A stretch of 64,000 bases of DNA from CAZCCM01 sp964616165 (GTDB lineage Bacteria; Bacillota; Clostridia; TANB77; CAG-508), in the NCBI GenBank assembly GCA_964616165.1, contig CAZTTS010000005.1, forward strand, positions 17,545-81,544, read 5' to 3'. The notes beneath the pieces are model-generated. The model ran no database searches and had not been told where the DNA came from. It saw only the letters and a list, made by a program, of their open reading frames with translations. A program made the translations under genes and the position numbers. Of the stretch, positions 17,037-25,659 are shown piece after piece (position 1 is the stretch's first letter; each line of letters opens with the position of its first letter).

Positions 17037-17051
17037 ATGAACAATGTTCAT
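17037..17051. promoter_or_regulatory. Perfect palindrome ATGAACAATGTTCAT, candidate operator
   Basis: Seven-base arms ATGAACA/TGTTCAT around one A lie between the extended -10 and the ribosome site of the 65-residue gene. The GAAC-N3-GTTC core resembles the Gram-positive LexA box but the spacer is three, not four, so the regulator is not assigned. Confidence 0.4.
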
Positions 17052-17073
17052 ATTCTAAAATTACTATACTTAT

Positions 17074-17082
17074 ATTATAGCA
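17074..17082 (-). promoter_or_regulatory. Extended -10 element TGCTATAAT upstream of the 65-residue gene
   Basis: Reads TGCTATAAT on the minus strand and overlaps the uvrA stop codon. No convincing -35 was found, which is acceptable for an extended -10 promoter. It would place the candidate operator at 17037-17051 just downstream of the start site. Confidence 0.4.
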
Positions 17083-19909
17083 TATATTTGCTCTTTTTTA
17101 AAGATTGACCTGTATATGATTGTTTAGATCTGACGATTTCTTCAGGAGTTCCTTCAATAATTATTCTTCCTCCAGCATCTCCACCTTCAGGACCCAAATC
17201 AATAATATGGTCTGCTGTTTTAATTAAATCCATATTATGTTCAATAACAATAACTGTATTCCCTGAATCAACTAATCTGTTTAAAATTTCTATTAATTTT
17301 GCAATATCATGAGTATGTAGTCCTGTTGTTGGTTCATCTAGTACATACAAAGTTTTACCTGTTGATCTTTTAGATAATTCTTTTGATATCTTAATTCTTT
17401 GAGCTTCACCACCTGATAATGTAGTAGAGTTTTGTCCTAATTTTAAATATCCTAATCCTACATCTATTAATAATTGTAATTTATTTTTTATTTTAGGTAA
17501 ATTTTGGAATAAGTCTATTGCTTCATATGCGTTCATATCTAAAACATCAGCAATATTTTTTCCTTTAAATCTTACTTCTAAAGTTTCTTTATTATATCTT
17601 TTACCATTACATACTTCACAAGGAACATACACATCAGGTAAGAAATGCATCTCTATTTTAATTAAACCATCACCTTCGCAAACTTCACATCTTCCGCCTT
17701 TAACATTAAAAGAAAATCTACCTTTTTTATATCCTCTCATCTTTGCTTCATTAGTTGTAGCAAAAACATCACGTATTTCATCCATAACACCAGTATATGT
17801 TGCTGGATTAGATCTAGGAGTTCTTCCTATAGGTGATTGATCAATGCTAATTATTTTATCAATATTATTTAATCCTTTTATTTCATCCACTTCTCCCGCT
17901 TTATCATATGTTTTATTTAATTTGTTTTTTACATTTAAATAAAGTGTTTCATAAATTAGTGAAGATTTACCTGAACCAGAAACTCCTGTTACTAGAATTA
18001 GTTTACCCAATGGGATTTTTACATCTATATTTTTCAAATTATTTTCTTTAGCACCTATTATGTCAATATATTTACCACTTCCTTTTCTTCTCTTTTTAGG
18101 AAGAGGAATTGAAAGTTCACCAGATAAATATTTACCAGTTATAGATTGTTTAACTTTAATAATATCATTAACACTACCTTGAGCAATTATTCTTCCACCA
18201 TTTATACCGGCTTCTGGGCCAATATCTATTATTTGGTCTGCTGCTCTCATAGTATCTTCATCATGTTCTACAACTATTACAGTATTACCTAAATCTCTTA
18301 AGTTTTTTAAAGTTGCAAGTAATTTATTATTATCTCTTTGGTGCAAACCAATACTAGGTTCATCTAGTATATATATAACTCCTGTAAGACCAGAACCTAT
18401 TTGGGTAGCAAGTCTAATTCTTTGAGCTTCTCCACCTGACAAAGTTCCTGCTGCACGAGATAATGTTAAATACGATAGACCTACATTTTCTAAGAATTCT
18501 AATCTTTTGTTTGTTTCTTTTAATATAGCTTCAGCAATTAACATTTCAGTTTCATCAAGTTCAAGTTCATTTAAATATTTTCTTATCTTATCAATAGACA
18601 TTGAAGTTAATTCATGAATATTTAAGTCTCCAACTAAGACATACAAAACTTCTGCTTTTAATCGTGTCCCATTACATTTTCTACAAGGCATTTCATGCAT
18701 ATATAGTTCATAAAAACGTCTCATCCCTTCTGACTTAGTTTCTCTATGTCTTCTTTCTAAAATTGGAATTACACCTTCAAATGGTCTTGTAAACCTTCTA
18801 ATACCTGTTTCAGACTCATAAATAAAGTCAATTTCTTCATCACCTGTCCCATATAATATTTTATCCATAAAATCTTTTGGTAGATCTTTTATTTTTTTAT
18901 TTAAAATATTAACACCATAATGTTTACCAATAGATTCAAAGTACATTCTTGCCATTGTATCACTTCTTTTAAGTTCACTTGAACCAAAAGCTTTTATTCC
19001 ATCATATAATGTTTTTTCTCTGTCCGGTATAACTAAATCTTCACTTATTCTTAGTAAATATCCAATACCACTACATTGTTCACAAGCTCCATATGGACTA
19101 TTAAAAGAAAATAGTCTTGGAGTTAATTCTTCAAATCCAATATTATGCTCAGGACAAGCATAATTTCCAGAATAACTAATACTTTTATTACCAACAACAT
19201 CTATTACAACAATATTGTTTGCAAATTTCATAGCAACTTCAATAGATTCTGTTAATCTTTGTCTTATTCCATCTTTTATAACTAATCTATCAACAATAAT
19301 ATCTATATTATGTTTTTTATTCTTTTCTAATTCAATTGTATCAAAAGATAAGTCATAAAGTTTCCCATCAATTTTTGCTCTAACAAATCCTTGTTTTTGC
19401 ATATCATCAATTATATTTTTATGTTCACCTTTTTGTCCCCTAACAATTGGTGCCAAAACTTGAATTCTTGAATTTTCTTTTATTTTTAAAACCGAATCTA
19501 CAATTTGATCAATTGATTGTTTTTGAATTTTTCTTCCACAAATTGGACAATGCGGTATTCCAATTCTTGCATACAGTAATCTTAAATAATCATAGATCTC
19601 TGTTACTGTTCCTACCGTTGATCTTGGATTATTAGATGTTGTTTTTTGATCTATTGAAATTGCAGGAGATAATCCATCAATTGATTGAACATCTGGTTTA
19701 TTCATCATACCTAAAAACTGTCTTGCATAAGAAGATAGGCTTTCAACATATCTCCTTTGTCCTTCAGCATAAATTGTATCAAAAGCTAATGAAGACTTTC
19801 CAGAACCAGATACACCTGTAATAACAACAAGTTTATTCTTTGGTATTTTTATATTTATATTTTTTAAATTATGCTCCTTCGCTCCCTTTATTATTATCTC
19901 ATTACTCAT
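17075..19909 (-). CDS. uvrA: UvrA, excinuclease ABC subunit A
   Basis: A 944-residue ABC-type DNA damage sensor. Two nucleotide-binding modules are visible: Walker A GVSGSGKSSLAFDT near residue 30 and GVSGSGKSSLIYET near residue 640, each with an ABC signature (LSGGEAQRI) and the second with LDEPTTGLHTHD. Zinc modules appear as CPICGRKI, CPEH...CEQC and CEVCEGDG...CEVCNGKR. It loads UvrB at lesions in nucleotide excision repair. The start overlaps the uvrB stop by eight bases, so translation is coupled. Confidence 0.98.
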   Translation of the reverse strand: MSNEIIIKGAKEHNLKNINIKIPKNKLVVITGVSGSGKSSLAFDTIYAEGQRRYVESLSSYARQFLGMMNKPDVQSIDGLSPAISIDQKTTSNNPRSTVGTVTEIYDYLRLLYARIGIPHCPICGRKIQKQSIDQIVDSVLKIKENSRIQVLAPIVRGQKGEHKNIIDDMQKQGFVRAKIDGKLYDLSFDTIELEKNKKHNIDIIVDRLVIKDGIRQRLTESIEVAMKFANNIVVIDVVGNKSISYSGNYACPEHNIGFEELTPRLFSFNSPYGACEQCSGIGYLLRISEDLVIPDREKTLYDGIKAFGSSELKRSDTMARMYFESIGKHYGVNILNKKIKDLPKDFMDKILYGTGDEEIDFIYESETGIRRFTRPFEGVIPILERRHRETKSEGMRRFYELYMHEMPCRKCNGTRLKAEVLYVLVGDLNIHELTSMSIDKIRKYLNELELDETEMLIAEAILKETNKRLEFLENVGLSYLTLSRAAGTLSGGEAQRIRLATQIGSGLTGVIYILDEPSIGLHQRDNNKLLATLKNLRDLGNTVIVVEHDEDTMRAADQIIDIGPEAGINGGRIIAQGSVNDIIKVKQSITGKYLSGELSIPLPKKRRKGSGKYIDIIGAKENNLKNIDVKIPLGKLILVTGVSGSGKSSLIYETLYLNVKNKLNKTYDKAGEVDEIKGLNNIDKIISIDQSPIGRTPRSNPATYTGVMDEIRDVFATTNEAKMRGYKKGRFSFNVKGGRCEVCEGDGLIKIEMHFLPDVYVPCEVCNGKRYNKETLEVRFKGKNIADVLDMNAYEAIDLFQNLPKIKNKLQLLIDVGLGYLKLGQNSTTLSGGEAQRIKISKELSKRSTGKTLYVLDEPTTGLHTHDIAKLIEILNRLVDSGNTVIVIEHNMDLIKTADHIIDLGPEGGDAGGRIIIEGTPEEIVRSKQSYTGQSLKKSKYML

Positions 19910-21875
19910 CTTTAACCTCTATGTATTTTTCTAATTCATAAATCTCATCTCTAATTTTGGCTGCTTCTTCAAAATTTAAATCATCTGCAAGTCTTACCAT
20001 TTCTTCTGTTAACTTGTCAACAATTGCTTCAATATTATCAATATCATATTTTTCTTCATCTTCATAAATAACTGAAGCTTGTATAAGTTCTCTAATATCT
20101 TTCTTTATAGTTTTTGGAATTATATTATTTGCTATATTATATTTTTCTTGTATTTCTCTTCTTCTATTTGTTTCTCTCAATGCTTTTTCCATAGAATCAG
20201 TAAGTTCATTTGCATACATTATAACTGTGCCTTCTGTGTTTCTTGCAGCTCTTCCCACAGTTTGAATTAGTGATCTTTCAGATCTTAAAAATCCTTCTTT
20301 ATCTGCATCTAATATTGCAACCAATGATACTTCTGGAATATCTAATCCTTCTCTTAATAGATTAATACCAACTAAAATATCAAATTCTCCCATTCTTAAG
20401 TCTTTTATAATCTTCATTCTCTCTAATGTTTTAATATCTGAATGCATATATTCAGCTTTAATATCTAATGATTTTAAATATGCAGTTAAATCTTCAGCCT
20501 GTCTTTTAGTAAGAGTAGTAACTAATACTCTTTCTTGTTTTTCTACCCTTTTATGTATTTCATTTATTAAGTCATCAATTTGATTGTCACTTGGTTTAAC
20601 CAATATTTTAGGGTCTAAAAGTCCTGTTGGTCTGATTATTTGTTCAACAATATTTTCTTTTGACTTTTCTTTCTCGTAATCAGCAGGAGTTGCTGACATA
20701 AAAATACATTGATTTATTCTTTCTTCAAATTCTTCAAAATTTAATGGTCTATTATCAAATGCAGATGGTAATCTAAAACCATAATTAACTAATGATTCTT
20801 TCCTCGCTTTATCCCCATTATACATTCCTCTTACTTGTGGTATTGTAGCATGTGATTCATCTACAACAATAACAAAATCATCTGGGAAATAGTTAAATAA
20901 TGTATATGGTGGTGAACCTGCTGGCCTACCAGATATATGTCTAGAATAATTTTCTATACCTTGGCAAAATCCAGTTTCTTTTAACATTTCTAAATCAAAA
21001 TTAGTTCTTTCTTCAATTCTTTGTGCTTCAATTAATTTATTTCTATCTTTAAAATATTTTATTCTTTCGTTCTTTTCTACTTCAATTGTTTTAAGTGCTC
21101 TTTCCATCTTATCACTTGTTGTAACATAATGTGAATTTGGATATATCATTACATGCTGTCTCGTAGCTTCCTTTTTGCCAGTCAATGTATTAATCTCATA
21201 AATACTATCTATTTCATCACCAAAATAATCTATTCTGATAGCGGATTCTTCTCTGTTCGAAGGATATACCTCTAATACATCTCCCTTTGCTCTAAAAGTT
21301 CCCCTTTTAAAATCTATTTCATTTCTAGAATATTGCATGTCAACCAATCTTCTCATAACTTCATCTCTAGATTTTTTGTCTCCAGGCCTTAATGATACTA
21401 TCATATTTTCATAGTCAATTGGGTCTCCTAGTCCATATATACAAGATACTGAAGCTACAACAATAACATCTCTTGCTTCAAAGAGTGATGCAGTAGCAGA
21501 ATGTCTAAGTTTGTCAATTTCATCATTAATAGATGCATCTTTGTCAATATATGTGTCTGTACTAGGTATATATGCTTCTGGTTGATAAAAATCATAATAT
21601 GATACAAAGTATTCTACTCTATTATTAGGAAAGAATTCTTTAAACTCAGAATATAATTGTCCTGCCAATGTTTTATTATGTGCTAAAACAAGTACTGGTC
21701 TTTGCACTTTTTCTATGACATTAGCAATAGTAAAAGTCTTACCTGATCCTGTTACTCCAAGCAGAGTTTGAAACTTTTCTCCATTTTCTATTCCATTACT
21801 TAAAAATTCAATTGCTTTAGGTTGATCCCCTGTAGGTTTAAAGCTTGAATTTAATACAAATTTCTTTTCTTCCAT
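19902..21875 (-). CDS. uvrB: UvrB, excinuclease ABC subunit B
   Basis: A 657-residue helicase-fold repair protein. Motif I reads GVTGSGKTFTIANV near residue 40, followed by the beta-hairpin region (YFVSYYDFYQPEAYIP), DESHATIPQ, the GREGLDIPEVSLV-like stretch as LLREGLDIPEVSL, QTVGRAARN, and a C-terminal UVR motif (LTEEMVRLADDLNFEEAA). It verifies damage handed over by UvrA and recruits UvrC, which is not in this window. It is separated from the upstream ZIP gene by a terminator, so uvrBA has its own promoter. I found no GAAC-N4-GTTC box in the 157-base upstream gap. Confidence 0.98.
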   Translation of the reverse strand: MEEKKFVLNSSFKPTGDQPKAIEFLSNGIENGEKFQTLLGVTGSGKTFTIANVIEKVQRPVLVLAHNKTLAGQLYSEFKEFFPNNRVEYFVSYYDFYQPEAYIPSTDTYIDKDASINDEIDKLRHSATASLFEARDVIVVASVSCIYGLGDPIDYENMIVSLRPGDKKSRDEVMRRLVDMQYSRNEIDFKRGTFRAKGDVLEVYPSNREESAIRIDYFGDEIDSIYEINTLTGKKEATRQHVMIYPNSHYVTTSDKMERALKTIEVEKNERIKYFKDRNKLIEAQRIEERTNFDLEMLKETGFCQGIENYSRHISGRPAGSPPYTLFNYFPDDFVIVVDESHATIPQVRGMYNGDKARKESLVNYGFRLPSAFDNRPLNFEEFEERINQCIFMSATPADYEKEKSKENIVEQIIRPTGLLDPKILVKPSDNQIDDLINEIHKRVEKQERVLVTTLTKRQAEDLTAYLKSLDIKAEYMHSDIKTLERMKIIKDLRMGEFDILVGINLLREGLDIPEVSLVAILDADKEGFLRSERSLIQTVGRAARNTEGTVIMYANELTDSMEKALRETNRRREIQEKYNIANNIIPKTIKKDIRELIQASVIYEDEEKYDIDNIEAIVDKLTEEMVRLADDLNFEEAAKIRDEIYELEKYIEVKDE

Positions 21876-21949
21876 TCTATTATTTTACCACTTTTTATAT
21901 AATTTTTCCACATTAAAATTAGAATAACTAAATCTGTTTTATACAATAA

Positions 21950-21976
21950 AAACTCCCATCTTTTAGATAAGAGTTT
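21950..21976 (-). terminator. Rho-independent terminator after the ZIP transporter gene
   Basis: On the minus strand AAACTCTTATCT, an AAA loop and AGATGGGAGTTT form a 12-pair stem with two G-U pairs, followed by TTATTG. It lies about 57 bases after the stop at 22033 and separates that operon from uvrBA. Confidence 0.8.
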
Positions 21977-22032
21977 CTTAATTTCTATACTTAATAATAT
22001 CTTTGTTTATACATTTTATTTAATTAAATTAT

Positions 22033-22821
22033 TTAATGATGATGTCCTGTTATAAAATGTGTTGCAACTATAAATATTACACCTATTAAAATAGTAATAA
22101 TAGTTTTTGTTTTTTCTTTCCCGTTTCCTTTTGTTTTCATGGTATGAATTGTATGAGGTAAAAGCTCAAAAAACGCAATATATATCATCATACCATTTGT
22201 TATAAGAAGCATAATAGCTATAACAAAGTCATTCATTAAAAGTTTTAAATTGGCAAACATTATCAGCCCACCCAAAAAACTAGTTAATGAAATAAATATA
22301 ATATTAATAATTGTTTTTAATTTACTATTATTTGACTTATAAAAAGCTCCTGCAAGCATTATGCCTAAAGGAATATTATGCAATCCAACACCAACAATTA
22401 ATTTTATTCCTAATGAAGTATTATTTGTAAGCATTCCATAAACTGCCATTCCTTCTATAATATTATGTAAGGAAATAGCAAGTCCTGTTACTATACCAAT
22501 ATGGCTATAGTTTTCCTTACATTCATGTGTATGGTGTTCATCATGATTATGAACATATTTATCTAGAAACTTTAATATAAATATTCCAACAGTAGTAAAT
22601 CCAATAATAATTAATACTGAATATAAAGTATTAAAGTTTTTAGTTAAGCTTTCCCATATTTCAGGCAATAAGTCTAATGCAAGTAAAGTAATTATTACTC
22701 CTACTGCTAAATTCATACTTATATTAACAAATCTATCTTTGTTTTCATTCTTGATTAAGAATACTAATATAGCACCAATTATTGTAAATAAGCCCACACC
22801 TAATGTTAAAATTAAATTCAT
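22033..22821 (-). CDS. ZIP-family divalent metal transporter
   Basis: A 262-residue polytopic protein with about eight membrane segments. The two ZIP metal motifs are present: SLHNIIEGMAVYG in helix 4 and VGLHNIPLGIML in helix 5. A His-rich loop (HNHDEHHTHE) lies between helices 3 and 4 and the extreme C-terminus ends in HFITGHHH. These features indicate import of zinc or another divalent cation. The start overlaps the pgeF stop by four bases, so the two are coupled. Metal specificity cannot be read from sequence. Confidence 0.9.
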   Translation of the reverse strand: MNLILTLGVGLFTIIGAILVFLIKNENKDRFVNISMNLAVGVIITLLALDLLPEIWESLTKNFNTLYSVLIIIGFTTVGIFILKFLDKYVHNHDEHHTHECKENYSHIGIVTGLAISLHNIIEGMAVYGMLTNNTSLGIKLIVGVGLHNIPLGIMLAGAFYKSNNSKLKTIINIIFISLTSFLGGLIMFANLKLLMNDFVIAIMLLITNGMMIYIAFFELLPHTIHTMKTKGNGKEKTKTIITILIGVIFIVATHFITGHHH

Positions 22822-23648
22822 AATACCTCTTTCATTTTAACAACAAAAACTGACCTTTGATCTTTGTCTTCTTCTTTTGCACCTCTATATGAATGAATTT
22901 TATCTTTTTCACATACTGAACAAAGATTAGAATCATAAATATTTTCTTCTAGTACACCCATTTTTATCATCATTTTTTTATTTAAAAATATTGTATCAAT
23001 ATAATATGTCCCTTCTTCTCCCGTTTTTTCTTTTATATATTTTTTAGAATCTATTTCTTTAAATTCTTTTTCAAACATGCTTTTAACATCTTCTTTTACC
23101 TCAAAATGACATGTTCTAATACTTGGTGATATACAAACTATAATATCTTCTAAATTTGATTTAAATTCATTTTGAAAGATTATTAGAGTCTTCTCAATAA
23201 TTCTTTTAATAGTTCCCTTCCATCCTGAATGAACATTTCCTAAAACTTTATTTTTCATATCATAAAATGAGAAAAGAATGCAATCAGCATTGAATGTCAT
23301 AATAGCAACATCTGATCTAGTAGTAATTATACCATCAAAATTAGATCTTGATTTTTGCAAATCAAGATCTTTTTGAATAACTAATATTTTATCAGAATGT
23401 GTTTGATCTAAATATACAATTTGGTCTAAATTTATATTAAATAAATCTGCTAATTTAAGATAGTTTTTTTCTCTATCTTTATTAGTTTCTTTTTTCCCAA
23501 AATCTAAATCTTTCAAAGTATATGCATTTTGTATTCCCAAATCATTTAATTTTAAAAATTCAAAATAATTAAAATCATTAACATTCTTTTCAATTATAAT
23601 ATCATTATTAAATTTTGAATCTTTCATAGTTACACTTATGTCTTTCAT
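22818..23648 (-). CDS. pgeF: PgeF/YfiH-type laccase-domain protein (peptidoglycan editing factor)
   Basis: A 276-residue single-domain multicopper-polyphenol-oxidase-like protein. Family motifs are DQTHSDKI, FNADCILFSFYD and GNVHSGWKGTIKRI, which supply the His-Cys-His metal site, then ISPSIRTCHFEV and CEKDKIHSYRG. E. coli YfiH removes misincorporated L-Ser from muropeptide precursors; related proteins act on purine nucleosides. In Gram-positives it often lies near division genes, but here it sits between the peroxiredoxin gene (40-base gap) and a ZIP transporter. Substrate therefore uncertain. Confidence 0.88.
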   Translation of the reverse strand: MKDISVTMKDSKFNNDIIIEKNVNDFNYFEFLKLNDLGIQNAYTLKDLDFGKKETNKDREKNYLKLADLFNINLDQIVYLDQTHSDKILVIQKDLDLQKSRSNFDGIITTRSDVAIMTFNADCILFSFYDMKNKVLGNVHSGWKGTIKRIIEKTLIIFQNEFKSNLEDIIVCISPSIRTCHFEVKEDVKSMFEKEFKEIDSKKYIKEKTGEEGTYYIDTIFLNKKMMIKMGVLEENIYDSNLCSVCEKDKIHSYRGAKEEDKDQRSVFVVKMKEVL

Positions 23649-23688
23649 TTATTTAAAGATTTACTTTAAAAATAAATTAAATTTTTTC

Positions 23689-24348
23689 TTATAAATCTTT
23701 AAAAGAGAACCACCAATCATAGCCTTCAATTTTACCAGCAGCTAGTTCTTTTCTTCTTGCTTCTGCAGCTTCTTCTGTTTTAGCTGGTGGTATAATTACT
23801 TTGTCTCCTATTATAGGGTTGTTTGGCCATTTTTCAGGTATTGCAACTCCATTTTTGTCAGAAACTTGTAAAGCTTTTACTGCTCTTAAAACTTCGTTAA
23901 TATCTCTACCTATTTCTTGTGGATAATACATTATTAATCTAATAATTCCCTTATCATCCATTATAAATACTGCTCTAACTGTTGATGAACCTTTCGATGG
24001 GTGAATCATTCCCAATTCAATAGCAACTCTTCCTAATGCATCTTCAATAATAGGGAAAGATATCTCAACATCTAGATTATCTTTTATCCACTCAGTCCAT
24101 TTAATATGTGAAAAAACTGAATCTACAGATAATCCTAGTAATTCAGTATCCATTTTTTTGAACTCATCAGCTTGTTGTGCAAACTCAACAAATTCTGTTG
24201 TACAAACAGGTGTAAAATCACTTGGATGACTAAAAACTATAAACCATTTACCTGCATAATCTTGTGGTAATTTTTTCATTCCATGTGTTGTCATTATTTC
24301 CATTTCAGGAAATTTGTCTCCTAATACTCTCATTCTTTCCTCTTCCAT
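23689..24348 (-). CDS. 1-Cys peroxiredoxin (Prx6 type)
   Basis: A 219-residue thiol peroxidase. The peroxidatic Cys49 lies in HPSDFTPVCTTEF. It is the only Cys in the protein, so the enzyme is 1-Cys and needs an outside thiol reductant. The long C-terminal dimer domain with GYDWWF is typical of the Prx6 group. AAGGAGGAAAAT gives a strong ribosome site for the first ATG. Its promoter is covered by a 29-base inverted repeat, which argues for dedicated, possibly stress-responsive, control. pgeF and the ZIP gene follow closely and may share the transcript. Confidence 0.93.
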   Translation of the reverse strand: MEEERMRVLGDKFPEMEIMTTHGMKKLPQDYAGKWFIVFSHPSDFTPVCTTEFVEFAQQADEFKKMDTELLGLSVDSVFSHIKWTEWIKDNLDVEISFPIIEDALGRVAIELGMIHPSKGSSTVRAVFIMDDKGIIRLIMYYPQEIGRDINEVLRAVKALQVSDKNGVAIPEKWPNNPIIGDKVIIPPAKTEEAAEARRKELAAGKIEGYDWWFSFKDL

Positions 24349-24391
24349 ATTTTCCTCCTTTTATTTGAATTAAGTATCTCTACTTTTATTT

Positions 24392-24422
24392 ATTATATCA
24401 CAAAAAATATTTTTGTGATATA
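24392..24422 (-). promoter_or_regulatory. Peroxiredoxin promoter overlapped by a 29-base inverted repeat (candidate operator)
   Basis: TATATCACAAAAA and TTTTTGTGATATA are perfect 13-base arms around a three-base centre (24394-24422). On the minus strand the extended -10 TGATATAAT lies in one arm (-10 hexamer 24392-24397). A weak -35 ATCACA lies 16 bases upstream in the other arm. An operator lying exactly over the promoter suggests repression. The plus strand carries a mirrored TATAAT at 24419-24424. Confidence 0.55.
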
Positions 24423-24504
24423 ATATTTGTTTGTATTTATGTATCTCTATTAATTTTTGTTTGCTTATTTCGCCTTGTATTTTATTGCTTTCTTTATGCA
24501 TTTT

Positions 24505-25035
24505 TTATTTTTCTTTGTCTTCTCTCAAATACAAGATTTCTTTTCTTAAAGTGCTTTTATTTATATATTCAATATGTTCCTCAAAATTTAAGCTTTCTAA
24601 AACTTCTTTTATTTTCCTTTCCCTGTGCCCCACACTAATTGTATATTCAAATATAGGAATTTTATTTTTTCTTCTTTCTTGTAATTTTGAAATTACTAAT
24701 TCTAATAATAGCTTTTCAAATCCAATATTTGCTCTATTTTTCGCAATTGATAAATGCTGGAAATACACTCTTTTGTTTTTAATTGTTGAATTTTCAATAT
24801 TTGGGTTATCAAATATTAATGTTAATTGAGCAATATACGTTTTATCTTCTCTAATTACATAGTATTGTATTTCACCTTTTTTAAATTTTAGTTCATTTAA
24901 TTTTATATATTCTCTAAACTCTTTTTCTGATGCATTAAAAGAATCAAATAGCTTTAATAATTCATTTTCTCCTACTCTTATTAACGCATATTCTTTTGCT
25001 TTAGATTTTTTTTCTTCTTCGTAATTATATTTCAT
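24505..25035 (-). CDS. Uncharacterised protein, possible GNAT-fold acetyltransferase
   Basis: A 176-residue soluble protein with mixed alpha/beta character. A central beta stretch (TYIAQLTLIFDN), the segment YFQHLSIAKNRANIGFEKLLLELVI and a following IFEYTISVGHRERKIKEVLESLNFEEH resemble the order of a GNAT domain, including the C-terminal neighbour-helix pattern. A clear Q/RxxGxG/A acetyl-CoA loop is not visible, so the call is tentative. It overlaps the stop of the Smr gene by four bases and belongs to that operon. Confidence 0.4.
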   Translation of the reverse strand: MKYNYEEEKKSKAKEYALIRVGENELLKLFDSFNASEKEFREYIKLNELKFKKGEIQYYVIREDKTYIAQLTLIFDNPNIENSTIKNKRVYFQHLSIAKNRANIGFEKLLLELVISKLQERRKNKIPIFEYTISVGHRERKIKEVLESLNFEEHIEYINKSTLRKEILYLREDKEK

Positions 25036-25346
25036 TTGTTATCCTTTATAATATAATAGCTAATACCTGGATTATGATGCCAATGCTTAACTTTGATCAT
25101 CTCATGTTTATATTCTTCTCTAATATATTTTTTTAGAACTTCACCTTTCGAATAACCGTGAAGCAAGACCATAATAATTTTTATATTAACTATATCTTTT
25201 TTAATAATTTCAAATTCCTGATCTATTAATATTCTCGTTTCATCAATTGTTAAACCATGAAGATCAAGTATAAGTTTTTGTTCTAGTGGAATTAAATCAA
25301 TATTTATTTCATCTAATTTATTATTGTTTTTATTACTTACTTTCAT
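25032..25346 (-). CDS. Small Smr-domain protein
   Basis: A 104-residue stand-alone Smr domain. LDLHGLTIDET (28-38) and LLHGYSKGEVLKKYIRE (61-77) are the two diagnostic motifs, and the last segment (HWHHNPGISYYII) completes the fold. Smr domains bind or nick nucleic acids; in MutS2 the domain is fused to an ATPase, and free copies act as RNA or DNA nucleases. It overlaps both neighbours by a few bases, between a one-helix membrane protein and the possible acetyltransferase. Confidence 0.75.
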   Translation of the reverse strand: MKVSNKNNNKLDEINIDLIPLEQKLILDLHGLTIDETRILIDQEFEIIKKDIVNIKIIMVLLHGYSKGEVLKKYIREEYKHEMIKVKHWHHNPGISYYIIKDNK

Positions 25347-25641
25347 TTTCTTGTGACATTTCTTTCATGTTTTCTAAATTTCTAACATTACTTTGATATA
25401 CTCCAGCAAAATAAATATATACATAAAAAGATACATATCCCACAATAGCAATAAATATAATTGTCATTATTATAATTATAATTTTTGAAGTTATACTCAT
25501 AGCAGTAGCAGTTGCCATTCCTTCTTTCATAGCTGCTTTTCTTTTTTTGTCTAATTGAACTTCATGGGCAACTATTTTATTAATATCATCAATTGTCTTT
25601 ATATCTTTATGGTCTATTTCATTATATCTTTTATTTTCCAT
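25333..25641 (-). CDS. Single-helix membrane protein, unknown function (102 residues)
   Basis: A 102-residue protein with a charged N-terminal half (HKDIKTIDDINKIVAHEVQL), one membrane helix at about 50-78 and a short polar tail (ENMKEMSQENESK). It ends inside the Smr gene start (14-base overlap) and begins 18 bases after the large glycosyltransferase gene. No recognised family. Confidence 0.55.
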   Translation of the reverse strand: MENKRYNEIDHKDIKTIDDINKIVAHEVQLDKKRKAAMKEGMATATAMSITSKIIIIIMTIIFIAIVGYVSFYVYIYFAGVYQSNVRNLENMKEMSQENESK

Positions 25642-25659
25642 ATTAATTTTCTTTCTTCT

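Noticed and set aside
17037..17051. LexA (SOS) box near uvrA
   Set aside because: The core is GAAC-N3-GTTC, not N4, and it lies downstream of uvrA rather than before uvrB, so SOS control of uvrBA is not supported.
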